The notes beneath the pieces were generated by a model. The model saw nothing but the letters and a program-made list of their open reading frames with translations, had not been told where the DNA came from and made no database searches. A stretch of 11,808 nucleotides of DNA from positions 1 through 11,808 of the forward strand of contig JBAYNV010000058.1 in NCBI GenBank assembly GCA_041678685.1. The letters are read 5' to 3'. Position numbers and translations under genes: made by a program. Of the stretch, positions 1 to 6,380 are shown piece by piece; within the stretch, counting starts at the first letter, position 1, and every line of letters starts with the position of its first letter. This DNA is from DUPQ01 sp041678685. Lineage in GTDB: Bacteria > Bacillota > Clostridia > DUPQ01.

Positions 1-116
<116 letters not shown>

Positions 117-127
117 ATTTTTTAAAT

Positions 128-152
128 AAACACTCTTATGAGTGTTTTTTTA
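128..152 (+). terminator. Rho-independent terminator after 5S, probably bidirectional
   Basis: The arms aaacactc (128-135) and gagtgttt (140-147) form an 8-bp stem around the loop ttat, followed by a T run ending near 151. On the minus strand the same stem is followed by TATTTAAA, so it may also stop the transporter gene that converges from the right (its stop codon is at 176-178). Confidence 0.82.
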
Positions 153-175
153 TACCTATTTATCTGTCTATGATA

Positions 176-1444
176 TCACCTGAGGTCTGTCTGTGAGCTT
201 TTACCTTTTTTGTATAATAGATAATGTGTGACGAAAGTCATAAGAGGGAATATGGCAGAAAACAAGATACCTATTCTTAGCGATGCCTGTTCAGAGGATA
301 TATCCATCCATTGTGAAAAGAAAAGAGACAGTTTTGAATCTGTGCTCAAAGATACCGCATATCCGGTAAAGATATTACCTATTGCGGCTCCTGAATCACC
401 GAAAGCCGCCAGTATCGCAAATATCCATGCTCCTGCAAAAGGATATCTTTCTGCCGTTAAAAGCAGTGTGCCCGGCCACAGAAGTGAAGAGGCAAGACCG
501 CATATGATGACAGCAATAATAACTATACTGCTGACAGGAGAAAACGCAGCCGCAAGATAACACACGAATGCGGTAAGAGCGGAAATATAGATCAGCCTGG
601 ACATGTCCATCTTCTCACCGAAGATGCTGTGGATGAGCCTGCCAAGTCCCATAAAAGCAGCAAATCCGCACATTCCAAGAAGATCGCCTGTTACCTTGCT
701 CAAGGCAAGTCCTTTTTCCATGAAAGAGGATGCCCATGATGCCATTACGACTTCCGTTGAGCCTCCGAAGAAAATGGCAAGAAGAGCGATGATATAGAAA
801 GGACTGAAAAGAGTCTTTCTGACCTTTTCCTGTTTTGATATTGGCAGTAAAGGAGGATAAAGCGAACTGTAAAACATGAAAAATGCTATGACCGGGACAA
901 CAGCCCAGCCTAATGCTATGTACTGCCAGTTTTCTTTACCGATAAGGAAAAGACACAGTGTGGTGATTATCACGGTCGCGACCTGGCCCCATGCATAAAA
1001 GGAATGCATAAGCGTCATTGCCGTTGCCTTGTTATCATTCGGTATCGCGTTTATGATCGGGCTTAAAAGGATCTCAAGAAGACCGCCAGCAAAAGAAAAA
1101 AGGATAGTTGAAAGGATGAAACCTGTCATTATGTTAGAAGGGAACAGAGAAGGCGATAATGCGAACATCACAAGCCCAAGACCGGAAAAGAAGATCGCAG
1201 GCAGGGCCAATTTTCTAAATCCCAGCTTATCTATGATACCGCTGAGCAGAAGATCCGCTGATACCTGTGAGATGAAATTTATACCCATGAGCAGGCCAAG
1301 GTGCACATATGAAAGCCCATACATGTTCATTAAGGTTATGAAAAGCAGTGGCGTAAGATTCGAATTGAGAGCCTGAACGAATATCCCTACAAAGCAGGAT
1401 ATCGTGATAGACCTGTATTTTAAGGCTTCCTTGTTTTTACCCAT
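176..1444 (-). CDS. Major facilitator superfamily (MFS) transporter
   Basis: The 422-residue product is highly hydrophobic with about twelve membrane-spanning stretches, the usual size for an MFS secondary carrier. Between predicted segments 2 and 3 is GIIDKLGFRKL (residues 69-79), a good match to MFS motif A (GxxxDRxGRR), at the normal position. The N-terminus is short and basic (MGKNKEALKYR) before the first membrane segment, as expected for a cytoplasmic end. The substrate cannot be told from sequence. The overall look (small-residue-rich helices, AGGLLEILLSPIINAIP at about 120) resembles the broad sugar/FucP-like and drug-like MFS groups found as singletons in Clostridia, but that is only an impression. 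The ATG at 1442-1444 has a weak purine-rich site upstream (agaaagagaa), so translation may be modest. The gene is divergent from the two-component operon, sharing a 150-bp intergenic region with it, and converges on the 5S terminator. Confidence 0.9.
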   Translation of the reverse strand: MGKNKEALKYRSITISCFVGIFVQALNSNLTPLLFITLMNMYGLSYVHLGLLMGINFISQVSADLLLSGIIDKLGFRKLALPAIFFSGLGLVMFALSPSLFPSNIMTGFILSTILFSFAGGLLEILLSPIINAIPNDNKATAMTLMHSFYAWGQVATVIITTLCLFLIGKENWQYIALGWAVVPVIAFFMFYSSLYPPLLPISKQEKVRKTLFSPFYIIALLAIFFGGSTEVVMASWASSFMEKGLALSKVTGDLLGMCGFAAFMGLGRLIHSIFGEKMDMSRLIYISALTAFVCYLAAAFSPVSSIVIIAVIICGLASSLLWPGTLLLTAERYPFAGAWIFAILAAFGDSGAAIGNIFTGYAVSLSTDSKLSLFFSQWMDISSEQASLRIGILFSAIFPLMTFVTHYLLYKKGKSSQTDLR

Positions 1445-1506
1445 ATATGTTACGTTCTCTTTCTTTTATCTGCGTATTAATATAGCATGACCACATAATA
1501 ACCCAT

Positions 1507-1512
1507 ATTATA
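1507..1512 (-). promoter_or_regulatory. Possible -10 element for the MFS transporter gene
   Basis: Read on the minus strand, these bases are TATAAT, about 60 bases upstream of the transporter ATG. No convincing -35 is seen at 16-18 bp. The element lies in the divergent region shared with the response-regulator promoter, about 30 bp from its CACA half-sites, so the two genes could influence each other. The call rests on the hexamer alone. Confidence 0.3.
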
Positions 1513-1542
1513 CGGCATTTCGGTCCAAATGCATCTGATACA

Positions 1543-1572
1543 CACAATATTCTCACATATCGATGATATAAT
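1543..1572 (+). promoter_or_regulatory. Promoter of the two-component operon with tandem CACA half-sites
   Basis: TATAAT at 1567-1572 is preceded by TGA (1564-1566), giving an extended -10 (TGnTATAAT). There is no recognisable -35. In its place lie CACAAT (1543-1548) and CACAT (1554-1558), two half-sites starting 11 bp apart. The stretch CACAATATTCTCACAT matches the htrA promoter (4110-4125) at 13 of 16 bases. In both, TCACAT ends exactly 8 bp before TATAAT. OmpR/PhoB-family regulators commonly bind direct repeats of about 11 bp overlapping the -35 to activate transcription, so autoregulation by the regulator encoded just downstream is inferred. The predicted start of transcription is near 1579, leaving a leader of about 24 bases. 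Confidence 0.6.
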
Positions 1573-1602
1573 GTAGAAAAACGGGGATATTTGGAGGATC
1601 TG

Positions 1603-2268
1603 ATGTTAAATAAAATTTTAATAGCTGAGGATGAACCAGCTTTACGGACACTGATTAAAACATGCCTTGTCAAAGAAGGCTATACGGTGATCGAAGCAAA
1701 AGACGGTCAGGAGGCATTGGATCTTTTTTATGGTGACAATGCCTCATTGGTCATACTTGATATAATGATGCCAAAGATCGACGGGTTTGAGGTGCTGAAA
1801 ACTCTAAGGATGGAATCATCTGTCCCTGTGCTGATACTGACAGCAAGAAATACCGAATATGACGAGCTTTACGGCCTGAAACTCGGAGCCGATGATTATA
1901 TAACTAAACCTTTCAGCCCTGCAGTTTTAGTATCAAGGGTCAAAGCCATCCTTAAAAGATCAGGAATGCTTTCAGACAATGAGATCTCTGCCAATGATAT
2001 ACTTATAAAAGTAAGGGAACATGAAGTATATGTCAAAGGAGAGAAAATAAGCCTTACGCCAAAAGAATTCGATCTTCTGCAGTATCTGATACAAAACAGG
2101 AATGTTGTGCATTCGAGAGATAACCTTTTGTCTGCGGTATGGGGTTATGATTTCTTCGGAGACGCAAGGACCGTTGATACACACATGAAATGCCTCAGAA
2201 CGAAACTGAAGGATGCAGGGGAATGCATAAAGACCATACGCAAATACGGATACAAACTGGAGGTATAG
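1603..2268 (+). CDS. OmpR/PhoB-family response regulator
   Basis: This is a two-domain DNA-binding response regulator of 221 residues. The receiver domain (about 4-115) has the acidic pocket E9/D10, the phosphoacceptor D53 in ILDIMMP, T80 in LILTAR, and K102 in YITKPF. The C-terminal winged helix (about 128-220) has the family signature LTPKEFDLLQYL, then VWGYDFFGDARTVDTHMKCLRTKL as the recognition-helix region and a RKYGYKLEV ending. All key residues are present, so it should be active. The ATG at 1603 was chosen because GGAGG at 1593-1597 sits 5 bases before it; an in-frame TTG at 1591 would overlap that site. The kinase follows after a few bases. Position beside htrA and shared promoter half-sites suggest a role like CssR or CiaR (response to secretion or envelope protein stress), but the signal is inferred. 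Confidence 0.96.
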   Translation: MLNKILIAEDEPALRTLIKTCLVKEGYTVIEAKDGQEALDLFYGDNASLVILDIMMPKIDGFEVLKTLRMESSVPVLILTARNTEYDELYGLKLGADDYITKPFSPAVLVSRVKAILKRSGMLSDNEISANDILIKVREHEVYVKGEKISLTPKEFDLLQYLIQNRNVVHSRDNLLSAVWGYDFFGDARTVDTHMKCLRTKLKDAGECIKTIRKYGYKLEV

Positions 2269-2299
2269 GGCGATCAAACTCAGGAATAAGCTCATATTA

Positions 2300-3796
2300 G
2301 TGATAGTGTGCGTTCTCTTATTGAACGTTCTTGCGACGGTCCTTTTCAGCAATATAGTATTTGAAAAAGTATATATAAACGCGAAGGAAAAAGAACTTTT
2401 AGGTTACGCAAGCGGACTCCAATCGGATTTCAAAGATATGGAAGCGGTAGGATTTGTAGATAACCTGAGAAGAAAATTCGATATGATCGAGAGAAACAAT
2501 ATTGATATTACCCTGTTTGCATGCAATGAAAATGCTGAATATATGATAGCTTATTCTACCAGGCCACAGGACCAGCCGATGCAGGATAGACTCGACGAAT
2601 TTTCCGCTACCAAGATGACGGAAGATCTTATCGCGAGCGGCTCTCTCAATGAGCTTACGGAACTCAATGACAATATAATAGAGGAAGTGGACATCATAGG
2701 CACTCCCAATATCCGCTTGATCACTTTCGTATATGAAATGACGGAACAGGTGAGCGGAAGCACTAGAAAAACATATATTGTCCTGAGCACTCCGAAGGAG
2801 TTTCTTTCCTCTGTTGCCGATATAGCCAAGCAGTTTGTCTTTTACATTTCCCTTGCAACGCTTGCGGTAGCGGTCATAGTGGTAATAATCATATCGAACA
2901 GGGTAACAAAACCTATCACGAATATAACCGCGATAGCAAATAAGATAGCGAATCTCGACTTTAATGAGGAATGCAAGGTGAAAGGCAAAGATGAAATCAG
3001 CAATTTAGCGGCAAGCATCAATGCCATGAGCGTGAAACTTCAGAACAGTATAGATTACCTTACCCAGAGGGCGGACATGCTGAAAGCTGATCTGGAGAAG
3101 GAAGAAAACACCAACAGGCAGAAAAAGGATTTCATCGCGTCAGTCTCGCATGATTTCAAGACGCCTCTGTCGCTGATCCTTGCATACAGCGAGATCCTGA
3201 TGGACAAGTATAAGGAAGATCAGGAAGCGAAGGAACAGCTGGATATAATATCGGAGCAAAGCGTAAAGATGAATCTTCTGGTAAACCAGCTGCTTACGCT
3301 GTCACAGCTTGAAAGCGGGACCGCAAAGGTCAGCAGTACCATATTCTGTCTCAATGAAGCCATATCGGAAGTGCTTAAGGACTGTAAAATAATGATCGAT
3401 CAGGGGAATATAAGCCTTACATTCAATTACCAGGATGATTATGTAGTAAAAGGCGATTACAATAAAATACTGCAGGTAATAACTAATCTACTTGAAAATG
3501 CCATAAAATATTGCGACGAGAGAAAGATAATAAATATAAATGTCGTTGAAATGGAAGGCCATATACGCACATGCATATATAATTCGCATCCCGGCATAAA
3601 AGAAGAGTCTATACCGCTGCTGTTTGACAGTTTCTATAAAACAGATAAATCCAGGGGTGGTAACAGCAAGAGTTATGGCCTTGGACTGTCTATTGTAAAA
3701 GCAATAGAGGAAATGCACGGCAACAGATACGGCGTATATAACAGCAATGCCGGAGTGGTATTCTGGTTTGAGCTGGACAAGGATGATTCAGAATGA
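2300..3796 (+). CDS. Membrane sensor histidine kinase (HAMP, HisKA, HATPase); true start probably upstream at 2273
   Basis: The product phosphorylates the adjacent regulator. Numbered from the GTG at 2300 (498 residues), a first membrane segment spans about 1-20. An extracytoplasmic sensor region of about 155 residues with no recognised fold follows, then a second membrane segment at about 178-200 and a HAMP linker at about 201-253 (NRVTKPI). The H-box is SVSHDFKTPL with phosphoacceptor H284; the N-box is TNLLENAIKY (N400); the G-boxes are FDSFYKTDKS and YGLGLSIV (459-466). The GTG start has no ribosome binding site and would begin inside the first membrane helix. The frame stays open upstream and encodes IKLRNKLILV, a typical basic N-terminus, from an ATC at 2273 that lies 9 bases after GGAGG (2259-2263). 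The start codon is therefore doubtful. A strong terminator follows the stop. Confidence 0.94.
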   Translation: MIVCVLLLNVLATVLFSNIVFEKVYINAKEKELLGYASGLQSDFKDMEAVGFVDNLRRKFDMIERNNIDITLFACNENAEYMIAYSTRPQDQPMQDRLDEFSATKMTEDLIASGSLNELTELNDNIIEEVDIIGTPNIRLITFVYEMTEQVSGSTRKTYIVLSTPKEFLSSVADIAKQFVFYISLATLAVAVIVVIIISNRVTKPITNITAIANKIANLDFNEECKVKGKDEISNLAASINAMSVKLQNSIDYLTQRADMLKADLEKEENTNRQKKDFIASVSHDFKTPLSLILAYSEILMDKYKEDQEAKEQLDIISEQSVKMNLLVNQLLTLSQLESGTAKVSSTIFCLNEAISEVLKDCKIMIDQGNISLTFNYQDDYVVKGDYNKILQVITNLLENAIKYCDERKIININVVEMEGHIRTCIYNSHPGIKEESIPLLFDSFYKTDKSRGGNSKSYGLGLSIVKAIEEMHGNRYGVYNSNAGVVFWFELDKDDSE

Positions 3797-3814
3797 CCGG
3801 ATATGGACAGTAAT

Positions 3815-3843
3815 AAAAAGCCGCTTTTTCAAGCGGCTTTTTT
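3815..3843 (+). terminator. Rho-independent terminator of the two-component operon, able to act on both strands
   Basis: The stem aagccgctt (3818-3826) and aagcggctt (3831-3839), extended by A/T pairs on both sides, encloses the loop tttc and is followed by a run of T to 3843. On the minus strand the same stem is followed by TTTTTATTA (3819 down to 3811), so it can also stop leftward transcription from the gap before htrA. Confidence 0.92.
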
Positions 3844-3874
3844 ATGTCGTGATCATATTCGACTTGGCAGTTTA

Positions 3875-3903
3875 TTTATGAATACGGCACTATTTTATGA
3901 ATA
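3875..3903. repeat. Two 10-bp direct repeats TTTATGAATA
   Basis: TTTATGAATA occurs at 3875-3884 and again at 3894-3903, offset by 19 bp and separated by cggcactat. The repeats lie just past the kinase terminator and inside the candidate leftward transcript. They are A/T-rich and short, so chance is possible; no function can be assigned. Confidence 0.5.
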
Positions 3904-4025
3904 TTTTCTTCTCCTCCTTTCTCAAGGCGCATTCCTGCGCGATTCCAAAGAATTCCTGATTTCCACAAAATACTTGTTGTGATAGGTTTTATGTGAAAAT
4001 CATCTGCTAAACCAATGTCAGGTAT

Positions 4026-4055
4026 ATAATATAAACTGAATGTGATTGTTCCGTG
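4026..4055 (-). promoter_or_regulatory. Inverted copy of the two-component promoter/operator, reading leftward
   Basis: On the minus strand, bases 4055 down to 4040 read CACGGAACAATCACAT. This matches the htrA copy (CACATTACTATCACAT) at 12 of 16 positions and keeps the 11-bp offset between half-sites. TCACAT is followed by exactly 8 bases (TCAGTTTA) and then TATTAT (4031-4026), a good -10. Spacing is identical to the two forward promoters. It would drive transcription away from htrA into the 3811-4019 segment. It could instead be a far-upstream regulator site for htrA, which would explain conservation of the half-sites but not of the TATTAT. Confidence 0.45.
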
Positions 4056-4086
4056 ATGTTGCTGTTAAACATAGGTGTGCGTGTCT

Positions 4087-4139
4087 TCACAAAAACTATC
4101 ATTATTCATCACATTACTATCACATGATAAAAATATAAT
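4087..4139 (+). promoter_or_regulatory. htrA promoter with phased TCACA(A/T) half-sites
   Basis: TATAAT at 4134-4139 is the -10, about 36 bases before the htrA ATG. No normal -35 is seen. TCACAT is present at 4109-4114 and 4120-4125, and TCACAA at 4087-4092, offset by 11 and 22 bp, so all three would lie on one face of the helix. A second repeat, ACTATCA (4095-4101 and 4116-4122), is offset by 21 bp. The last TCACAT ends 8 bp before TATAAT, exactly as in the promoter of the regulator gene (1543-1572). This arrangement suggests activation by the adjacent OmpR-family regulator. The region from 3844 to 4086 before it is covered by the candidate leftward RNA and its promoter; nothing else was recognised there. 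Confidence 0.62.
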
Positions 4140-4174
4140 AGTGCCATAGCAATACAAACGGAGGTTTGAGCAGA

Positions 4175-5452
4175 ATGAATAACGACAACAAATACAACGA
4201 ATATGACAACACAAGTTCATCAAATATGTATTACCAGTACAATAATACTTTGAATAGCATGCAGGCAAAAAAGAAGAACTCATCAGTAAAAAGAACGATG
4301 ATCATAGCGGTGGTACTCTGTTCGGTATTTTCGCTGATACTGGGATTGACAGGAGGTTTCGTTGCAAGCAGGTATTACCTGCAGACAGCGGATATCACTG
4401 ATATCGCCGGTAACAGTGAAACACCGTCTTTGGAAGCGGAAACCGTGGAAACGTCCGATAATACAGATTCAATATATACCACATCGGATATAGGTAAATC
4501 ATATGACACGGTCGCTGACATTTACGCCGCGACGGTAGATGCCGTAGTCGGTATCGAAGTGGAAATGGAAGTTACATCGGGCTGGTCAACATACACATCG
4601 ACAGCATCAGGATCGGGCGTGATCATAAGCTCTGACGGATATATAGTCACAAACAACCATGTCATCAACGGCGCATCCAGCATTGTTGTTTATTTAAATA
4701 ACGGTGAATCATATACCGCTGAACTTGTAGGGCTTGATGTGCAGCTGGACATTGCTTTGCTTAAGATCAAAGCGACCGGTCTTTCATTTATGGAGATCGG
4801 AGACAGCGACACAGTAGTTGTAGGTGATCTGGTCCTTGTAATAGGGAATCCTCTGGGATACCTCAATGAAAGCCTGACTGTTGGATATATAAGCGGATTA
4901 GAGAGAGAAATAACACTGGAAAATGAAGCCATGGTGCTTTTACAGACAGATGCATCCGTTAATCCCGGCAACTCCGGCGGAGCCCTGATCAATACCAAAG
5001 GAGAACTGATAGGTATAATTAATGCCAAATCATACGGCGAGGAGATAGAGGGAATAGGATTCGCGATACCGATCAATGACGTGAAAGACATACTTGACGA
5101 TATAGTCGCATATGGATATGTAAAAGGCAGGCCATATCTGGGAGTTTCTCTTGGAGATATAACAGCTGACCAGATATCCTGGTATAACATGATGTATGAC
5201 ATGGAGCTTACAGATGCGGGAACATATATCGGAGTCGTCGGCGAAGGATCCGCAGCGGAAACCGCAGGGCTCAAAGCATGGGACCGCGTAGTCTCATTCA
5301 ACGGAACCGAAGTGACAGGCGGAGCGCAGCTCAAATCATTAGTTGACGAATGCGAAGTAGGACAGTCAGTCGAGATAGTGATAGTAAGAGCGGGAACAAC
5401 GATGACTCTCTCTATCATAATGGGAGAGGAAATACCTGACACTGCAGACTGA
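4175..5452 (+). CDS. htrA: HtrA/DegP-family membrane-anchored serine protease with PDZ domain
   Basis: The protease degrades or refolds damaged proteins at the outer face of the membrane. From the ATG it has 425 residues: an Asn/Tyr/Ser-rich cytoplasmic tail of about 35, a basic patch (KKKNSSVKR), one membrane segment (about 41-66), an acidic Thr/Ser-rich linker, a trypsin-like protease domain (about 105-310) and one PDZ domain (about 320-420). The catalytic triad is complete: H162 in TNNHVI, D192 in LDIALLK and S267 in NPGNSGGAL. Length and single PDZ fit Gram-positive HtrA. The ATG at 4175 was chosen because GGAGG at 4160-4164 lies 10 bases before it; an in-frame TTG at 4166 is only 1 base from that site. 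Likely controlled by the upstream two-component system, as htrA is by CssRS in Bacillus subtilis and CiaRH in streptococci. It has its own promoter and terminator, so it is monocistronic. Confidence 0.96.
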   Translation: MNNDNKYNEYDNTSSSNMYYQYNNTLNSMQAKKKNSSVKRTMIIAVVLCSVFSLILGLTGGFVASRYYLQTADITDIAGNSETPSLEAETVETSDNTDSIYTTSDIGKSYDTVADIYAATVDAVVGIEVEMEVTSGWSTYTSTASGSGVIISSDGYIVTNNHVINGASSIVVYLNNGESYTAELVGLDVQLDIALLKIKATGLSFMEIGDSDTVVVGDLVLVIGNPLGYLNESLTVGYISGLEREITLENEAMVLLQTDASVNPGNSGGALINTKGELIGIINAKSYGEEIEGIGFAIPINDVKDILDDIVAYGYVKGRPYLGVSLGDITADQISWYNMMYDMELTDAGTYIGVVGEGSAAETAGLKAWDRVVSFNGTEVTGGAQLKSLVDECEVGQSVEIVIVRAGTTMTLSIIMGEEIPDTAD

Positions 5453-5470
5453 TCATAGATATACCAAACG

Positions 5471-5500
5471 AAAGGAGTTTCTTGTGAAACTCCTTTTTTG
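5471..5500 (+). terminator. Rho-independent terminator after htrA
   Basis: A perfect 11-bp stem, aaaggagtttc (5471-5481) with gaaactccttt (5486-5496), encloses the loop ttgt and runs into T to 5499. Its tail abuts the -35 of the truA promoter at 5501, so the two signals are packed with no spare sequence. Confidence 0.92.
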
Positions 5501-5529
5501 TTTACTTAAAAGTCTTAATAACTTACAAT
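5501..5529 (+). promoter_or_regulatory. truA promoter placing the transcript start at the ATG
   Basis: TTTACT (5501-5506) and TACAAT (5524-5529) are separated by exactly 17 bp and match the consensus at 4 and 5 of 6 bases. Transcription would begin about 7 bases after the -10, at or next to the A of the truA ATG (5536). There is no Shine-Dalgarno sequence between, which agrees with a leaderless mRNA. Confidence 0.55.
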
Positions 5530-5535
5530 ATAGCC

Positions 5536-6300
5536 ATGTTAAAAAATATATTTATAGTGATCGAATATAGCGGAAAGAATTATGCAGGCTGGCAGAAGCA
5601 GCTAAATGGCGTTGGCATACAGGATGTGATCGAAAAAGGTATCTTTGATCTTACCGGCAAGGTGATAAAGATAAACGGAAGCGGAAGGACCGATGCAAAA
5701 GTCAATGCAAAGGGACAGACCGCTTCGTTTAAAATAGACTGTTCGATACCGCCGGAAAACTTCTATATGGCCTTAAACTCAGTTTTACCCAAGGATATCA
5801 GGATACTCAGCTCAGAAGAGGCAGATATGCGTTTCCATGCAAGATATTCAGCGGTAGGCAAACACTACAGATATACAATATGTAACAGGGAGATATCTTC
5901 AGCCATATATGCCCACTCCACATGCCATGTGAAGTATGATCTGGATATCGATCAGATGAGAAGAGCGGGAGGATATTTCATAGGACAGCATGATTTTTCG
6001 GCATTCATGGCAAGCGGAAGCAAGATAAAGGATACAGTCAGGACCATATACAGGTTGGAAATCGCTAAAGACGGCCCTCTTGTGCATATCGACGTATGGG
6101 GAAGCGGTTTTCTGTATAACATGGTCAGGATAATGGCCGGTACGCTCGTCGATGCAGGCAGAGGCGCCATACCTGCTGACAGGGTGAAAGACATAATCGA
6201 AAGCAAAGACAGAGACAAAGCCGGCATCACTTTAAAAGCCTGCGGTCTGTGCCTTGTTGAAGTATTTTATGACGAAGCATCAATGTTCACAAATTATTAA
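5536..6300 (+). CDS. truA: tRNA pseudouridine(38-40) synthase TruA
   Basis: The enzyme converts uridines 38-40 of the tRNA anticodon arm to pseudouridine. The 254-residue product has the family N-terminus IFIVIEYSGKNYAGWQKQ. It has the catalytic loop GSGRTDAKVNAKGQ with nucleophile D53, then FHARYSAVGKHYRYTI, HDFSAF and the C-terminal GSGFLYNMVRIMAGTLV and AGITLKACGL stretches. Length is normal and all key residues are present. The late motif has LKACGL where many members have APACGL, a minor change. The start is certain from the family alignment, yet no ribosome binding site precedes it (acttacaatatagcc) and the promoter lies immediately upstream, so the mRNA is probably leaderless. It stands alone between a terminator and the hpf promoter. 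In many Firmicutes truA follows ribosomal-protein or ecf genes; that is not the case here. Confidence 0.96.
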   Translation: MLKNIFIVIEYSGKNYAGWQKQLNGVGIQDVIEKGIFDLTGKVIKINGSGRTDAKVNAKGQTASFKIDCSIPPENFYMALNSVLPKDIRILSSEEADMRFHARYSAVGKHYRYTICNREISSAIYAHSTCHVKYDLDIDQMRRAGGYFIGQHDFSAFMASGSKIKDTVRTIYRLEIAKDGPLVHIDVWGSGFLYNMVRIMAGTLVDAGRGAIPADRVKDIIESKDRDKAGITLKACGLCLVEVFYDEASMFTNY

Positions 6301-6311
6301 CAGTTAGTCCA

Positions 6312-6340
6312 TTGTGCAGGACCTTCATGTGTTCTATAAT
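6312..6340 (+). promoter_or_regulatory. hpf promoter
   Basis: TTGTGC (6312-6317) and a perfect TATAAT (6335-6340) are separated by 17 bp, in the 80-bp gap after truA. The predicted transcript start is near 6347, giving a leader of about 34 bases with the ribosome binding site AGGAG at 6368-6372. Confidence 0.6.
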
Positions 6341-6380
6341 ATAAGTATCAGAAAACATAAAATAGAAAGGAGATATTTCT

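Larger units (their letters stand above)
3811..4019 (-). ncRNA. Candidate leftward small RNA in the gap between the kinase and htrA
   Basis: This stretch holds no convincing protein gene. A promoter-like element on the minus strand (4026-4055) would start a transcript near 4019, and the kinase terminator ends it near 3811, predicting about 200 nt. Within it are a short GCGC-AGGAAU-GCGC hairpin (3927-3940) and a strong AGGAGG (minus strand, about 3911-3918). The AGGAGG is followed only by short ORFs lacking ATG at the right distance. A 62-codon minus-strand frame is open from 4064 to the stop at 3876-3878, but it has no start codon at its front and overlaps the promoter. On the plus strand a 34-codon ORF (3878-3982) begins with ATG without a ribosome binding site. 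Both frames are probably chance. The RNA itself is inferred, by analogy with the CiaR-controlled small RNAs of streptococci. Confidence 0.3.

Noticed and set aside
228..1376. Plus-strand open frames (110, 64 and 115 codons) opposite the MFS gene
   Set aside because: The minus-strand frame encodes a clear membrane transporter with motif A; these frames show no recognisable protein features.
3911..3919. CTCCTCCTT on the plus strand, resembling the anti-Shine-Dalgarno end of 16S rRNA
   Set aside because: The match is limited to this pyrimidine run, with no flanking 16S sequence; not an rRNA fragment.
3878..3982. A 34-codon plus-strand ORF starting at an ATG in the gap before htrA
   Set aside because: No ribosome binding site or plus-strand promoter was seen, and it lies just after a strong terminator. 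Kept only as a note under the candidate RNA.
4690..5442. A 250-codon open frame on the minus strand inside htrA
   Set aside because: It is rich in Ser, Thr, Pro and Ile with no domain character, lies wholly opposite the intact protease and PDZ coding sequence, and has no ribosome binding site; a shadow of htrA codon use.
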